This document shows positions 62,407-64,000 of a stretch of DNA of 64,000 nucleotides, in pieces (within the stretch, counting starts at the first letter, position 1; every line of letters starts with the position of its first letter). The translations under genes and the position numbers were made by a program. The notes under the pieces are model-generated. The model ran no database searches, was not told where the DNA came from, and worked only from the letters and a program-made list of their open reading frames with translations. The DNA comes from Streptomyces sp. NK08204 (GTDB lineage Bacteria > Actinomycetota > Actinomycetes > Streptomycetales > Streptomycetaceae), in contig NZ_JAINVF010000007.1 in the NCBI RefSeq assembly GCF_020400585.1, positions 124,001-188,000 on the forward strand, read 5' to 3'.

Positions 62407-64000
62407 CGGCGGGCGCCGGCCCCCTGCGCATCGGCAACTTCTCCGGCTTCTACGGCGACCGCTTCGACGCCCTGCGCGAGATGCTCACCGGCGGCGAGGT
62501 CGACGTCCTCACCGGCGACTACCTCGCCGAACTCACCATGCTCATCCTGGGCCGGGACCGGCTGAAGGACCCGGCCGCCGGATACGCCCGCACCTTCCTG
62601 CGCCAGCTGGAAGACTGCCTCGGCCTCGCCCACGAGCGCGGCGTACGGCTCGTCACCAACGCCGGCGGACTCAACCCGGCCGGACTCGCCGACGCCGTGC
62701 GGGAGCTGGCCGGCCGGCTCGGCATCCCCGTCCGGGTCGCGCACGTCGAGGGCGACGACCTCACCGCCGACCACCCCCACACCCTCGCCGCCCACGCCTA
62801 CCTCGGCGGCTTCGGTATCGCCGAGTGCCTGCGGGCGGGCGCGGACGTGGTGATCACCGGCCGGGTGACCGACGCGGCGCTCGTCACCGGGCCCGCCGCA
62901 GCCCGCTTCGGCTGGCGCCCCGGGGAGTACGACCGTCTCGCGGGCGCCGTCGCCGCCGGGCACGTGCTGGAGTGCGGGCCACAGGCCACCGGCGGCAACT
63001 ACGCCTTCTTCGCGGAGCGCGGGCAGGGGGCCGTACGCCGTCCCGGCTTCCCGATCGCCGAGATCCACGCCGACGGCAGCAGCGTCATCACCAAGCACCC
63101 CGGCACCGGAGGATTCATCGACGTCGGCACCGTCACCGCACAGCTGCTGTACGAGACCGGCGGCGCCCGGTACCCCGGGCCCGACGTCACCACCCGGCTG
63201 GACACCGTACGGCTGAGCCAGGAGGGGCCCGACCGGGTGCGGATCGAGGGGGTGCGCGGGGAGGCGCCGCCGCCCACGCTCAAGGTCGGCCTGAACCGGC
63301 TCGGCGGCTTCCGCAACGAGGTCGTCTTCGTCCTCACCGGGCTCGACATCGAGGCCAAGGCGGCGCTCGTGCGCGAGCAGCTCACCGACGCGCTCGCCGA
63401 GTCACCGCCCGCCGAGGTCCGTTGGGACCTCGTGCGCACCGACCGTGCCGACGCCGACACCGAGGAGACGGCCAGCGCCCTGCTGCGGCTCGTCGTACGG
63501 GACCCGGACGAGCGGACCGTGGGGCGGGCACTGAGCGGGGCAGCGATCGAACTGGCGCTGGCCAGCTACCCCGGCTTCCATGTACTGGCGCCACCCGGGA
63601 AGGGCACCCCGTATGGGGTCTTCGAGGATGTGTATGTCCCCCATGGTGCCGTCGACCATGTGGCCGTCCTTCACGATGGACGCCGGGTGCCTGTGCTCTC
63701 CGCCCGGGACACCCTCGTACCTGACACCCCTGACACCCCTGACACCCCCGACACCCCCGACGTCCCCGACACCCCCGGCGACCTGCCCCACCCGCCGCTC
63801 CCCGAGCCGCTCCCGCCCGCCCCCACCCGCCGCGCCCCCCTCGGCCTGGTCGCCGGGGCCCGCAGCGGGGACAAGGGCGGCAACGCCAACGTGGGGGTGT
63901 GGGTGCGCTCCTGCGCGTCCGACGCGGCCTGGCGGTGGCTCGTGCACGAACTGACCGCCGACCGGCTGCGGGAACTGCTCCCGGAGACCCGGCACCTGCC
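62403..64000 (+). CDS. acyclic terpene utilization AtuA-like protein (partial, runs off the window)
   Basis: A frame starting GTG 62403 stays open to the window end (532 codons). It begins LRIGNFSGFYGDRFDALREM and continues with VLTGDYLAELTMLILGRD, RLVTNAGGLNPAGLADAV, TGRVTDAALVTGPAAARF and TGGNYAFF, which is the DUF1446/AtuA core. A C-terminal domain starts APLGLVAGARSGDKGGNAN, as in family members where a ferredoxin-like AtuA C-domain is fused. A Pro/Asp/Thr linker joins the domains. AtuA proteins belong to terpenoid and branched-chain acyl-CoA catabolism. It overlaps the TIGR03084 gene by 4 bp; acyl-CoA carboxylase genes would be expected next. Confidence 0.93.
   Translation, partial: MTAGAGPLRIGNFSGFYGDRFDALREMLTGGEVDVLTGDYLAELTMLILGRDRLKDPAAGYARTFLRQLEDCLGLAHERGVRLVTNAGGLNPAGLADAVRELAGRLGIPVRVAHVEGDDLTADHPHTLAAHAYLGGFGIAECLRAGADVVITGRVTDAALVTGPAAARFGWRPGEYDRLAGAVAAGHVLECGPQATGGNYAFFAERGQGAVRRPGFPIAEIHADGSSVITKHPGTGGFIDVGTVTAQLLYETGGARYPGPDVTTRLDTVRLSQEGPDRVRIEGVRGEAPPPTLKVGLNRLGGFRNEVVFVLTGLDIEAKAALVREQLTDALAESPPAEVRWDLVRTDRADADTEETASALLRLVVRDPDERTVGRALSGAAIELALASYPGFHVLAPPGKGTPYGVFEDVYVPHGAVDHVAVLHDGRRVPVLSARDTLVPDTPDTPDTPDTPDVPDTPGDLPHPPLPEPLPPAPTRRAPLGLVAGARSGDKGGNANVGVWVRSCASDAAWRWLVHELTADRLRELLPETRHL
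63721..63775 (+). repeat. 9-bp tandem repeat coding PDT linker
   Basis: GACACCCCT/GACACCCCC is repeated about five to six times with one interruption (GACGTCCCC), encoding DTPDTPDTPDVPDTP between the two AtuA domains. The number of units is likely variable between strains. Confidence 0.85.

Overview
The window looks like chromosomal DNA of a Streptomyces species. It is very GC-rich, has many GTG and TTG starts, and gene order and content are typical of the genus: futalosine menaquinone genes, whiJ-type HTH/DUF397 pairs, DUF3027, DUF2530 and mycothiol-linked DinB-like proteins. As I recall it, the order murR-murQ, mqnD-mqnB, MarR-MFS, serC resembles the S. coelicolor SCO4300-SCO4370 region; that comparison is from memory only. 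I see no rRNA, tRNA, CRISPR array or complete transposase gene.

Layout. 1-6.4 kb: the end of an Old Yellow Enzyme gene, then a murR-murQ-PTS operon for N-acetylmuramic acid recycling with a probable operator over the murR start, two small conserved genes, and a fused DinB-like/GNAT protein. 6.6-13.1 kb: a type VII-secretion-like island with an SseB-like protein, a WXG-type partner, a 4.8-kb RHS polymorphic toxin gene carrying two homopolymer frameshifts, and a probable immunity gene. 13.2-18.9 kb: an HD phosphohydrolase, a DinB-like gene broken by a short palindromic element, cutC behind a DasR-type (dre) site, a proline-rich LppU-like membrane protein and a HelD/HelR-type RNA polymerase motor. 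18.9-29.8 kb: XPB helicase with a WYL/helicase-associated partner, a 181-bp MITE-like element, a HAD hydrolase, a cold-shock protein, mqnD/mqnB, a DUF2771 lipoprotein and an MFS transporter.

30-40 kb: DUF3027, an HTH protein with a DUF6247-like remnant, an ATPase/HTH/DUF397 trio, a sacsin-like GHKL ATPase and three tandem paralogous secreted proteins. 40-52.8 kb: a CtpE-like P-type ATPase, an NCS2 permease, a RHH protein, a MarR-MFS pair, GNAT, ThpR, a 28-aa membrane peptide, an aldo/keto reductase, a second decayed MITE copy, an SGNH hydrolase, a secreted beta-propeller-like protein and a Tat-exported metallophosphoesterase. 52.9-64 kb: a rifamycin-associated element (RAE) in front of a rifampin-type glycosyltransferase, an epimerase, serC, a large FAD/Fe-S oxidase, an EamA exporter, a methyltransferase and the start of a TIGR03084-AtuA catabolic operon cut by the window end.

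The most unusual content is the RHS toxin-immunity locus. The toxin tail has a zinc-metalloprotease-like HEELHH motif. Its intact C-terminus is readable only after correcting an A7 tract, which restores a TAATG overlap with the next gene. That gene encodes a cysteine-knuckle protein with a domain resembling the C-terminal domain of ribosomal protein L7/L12.
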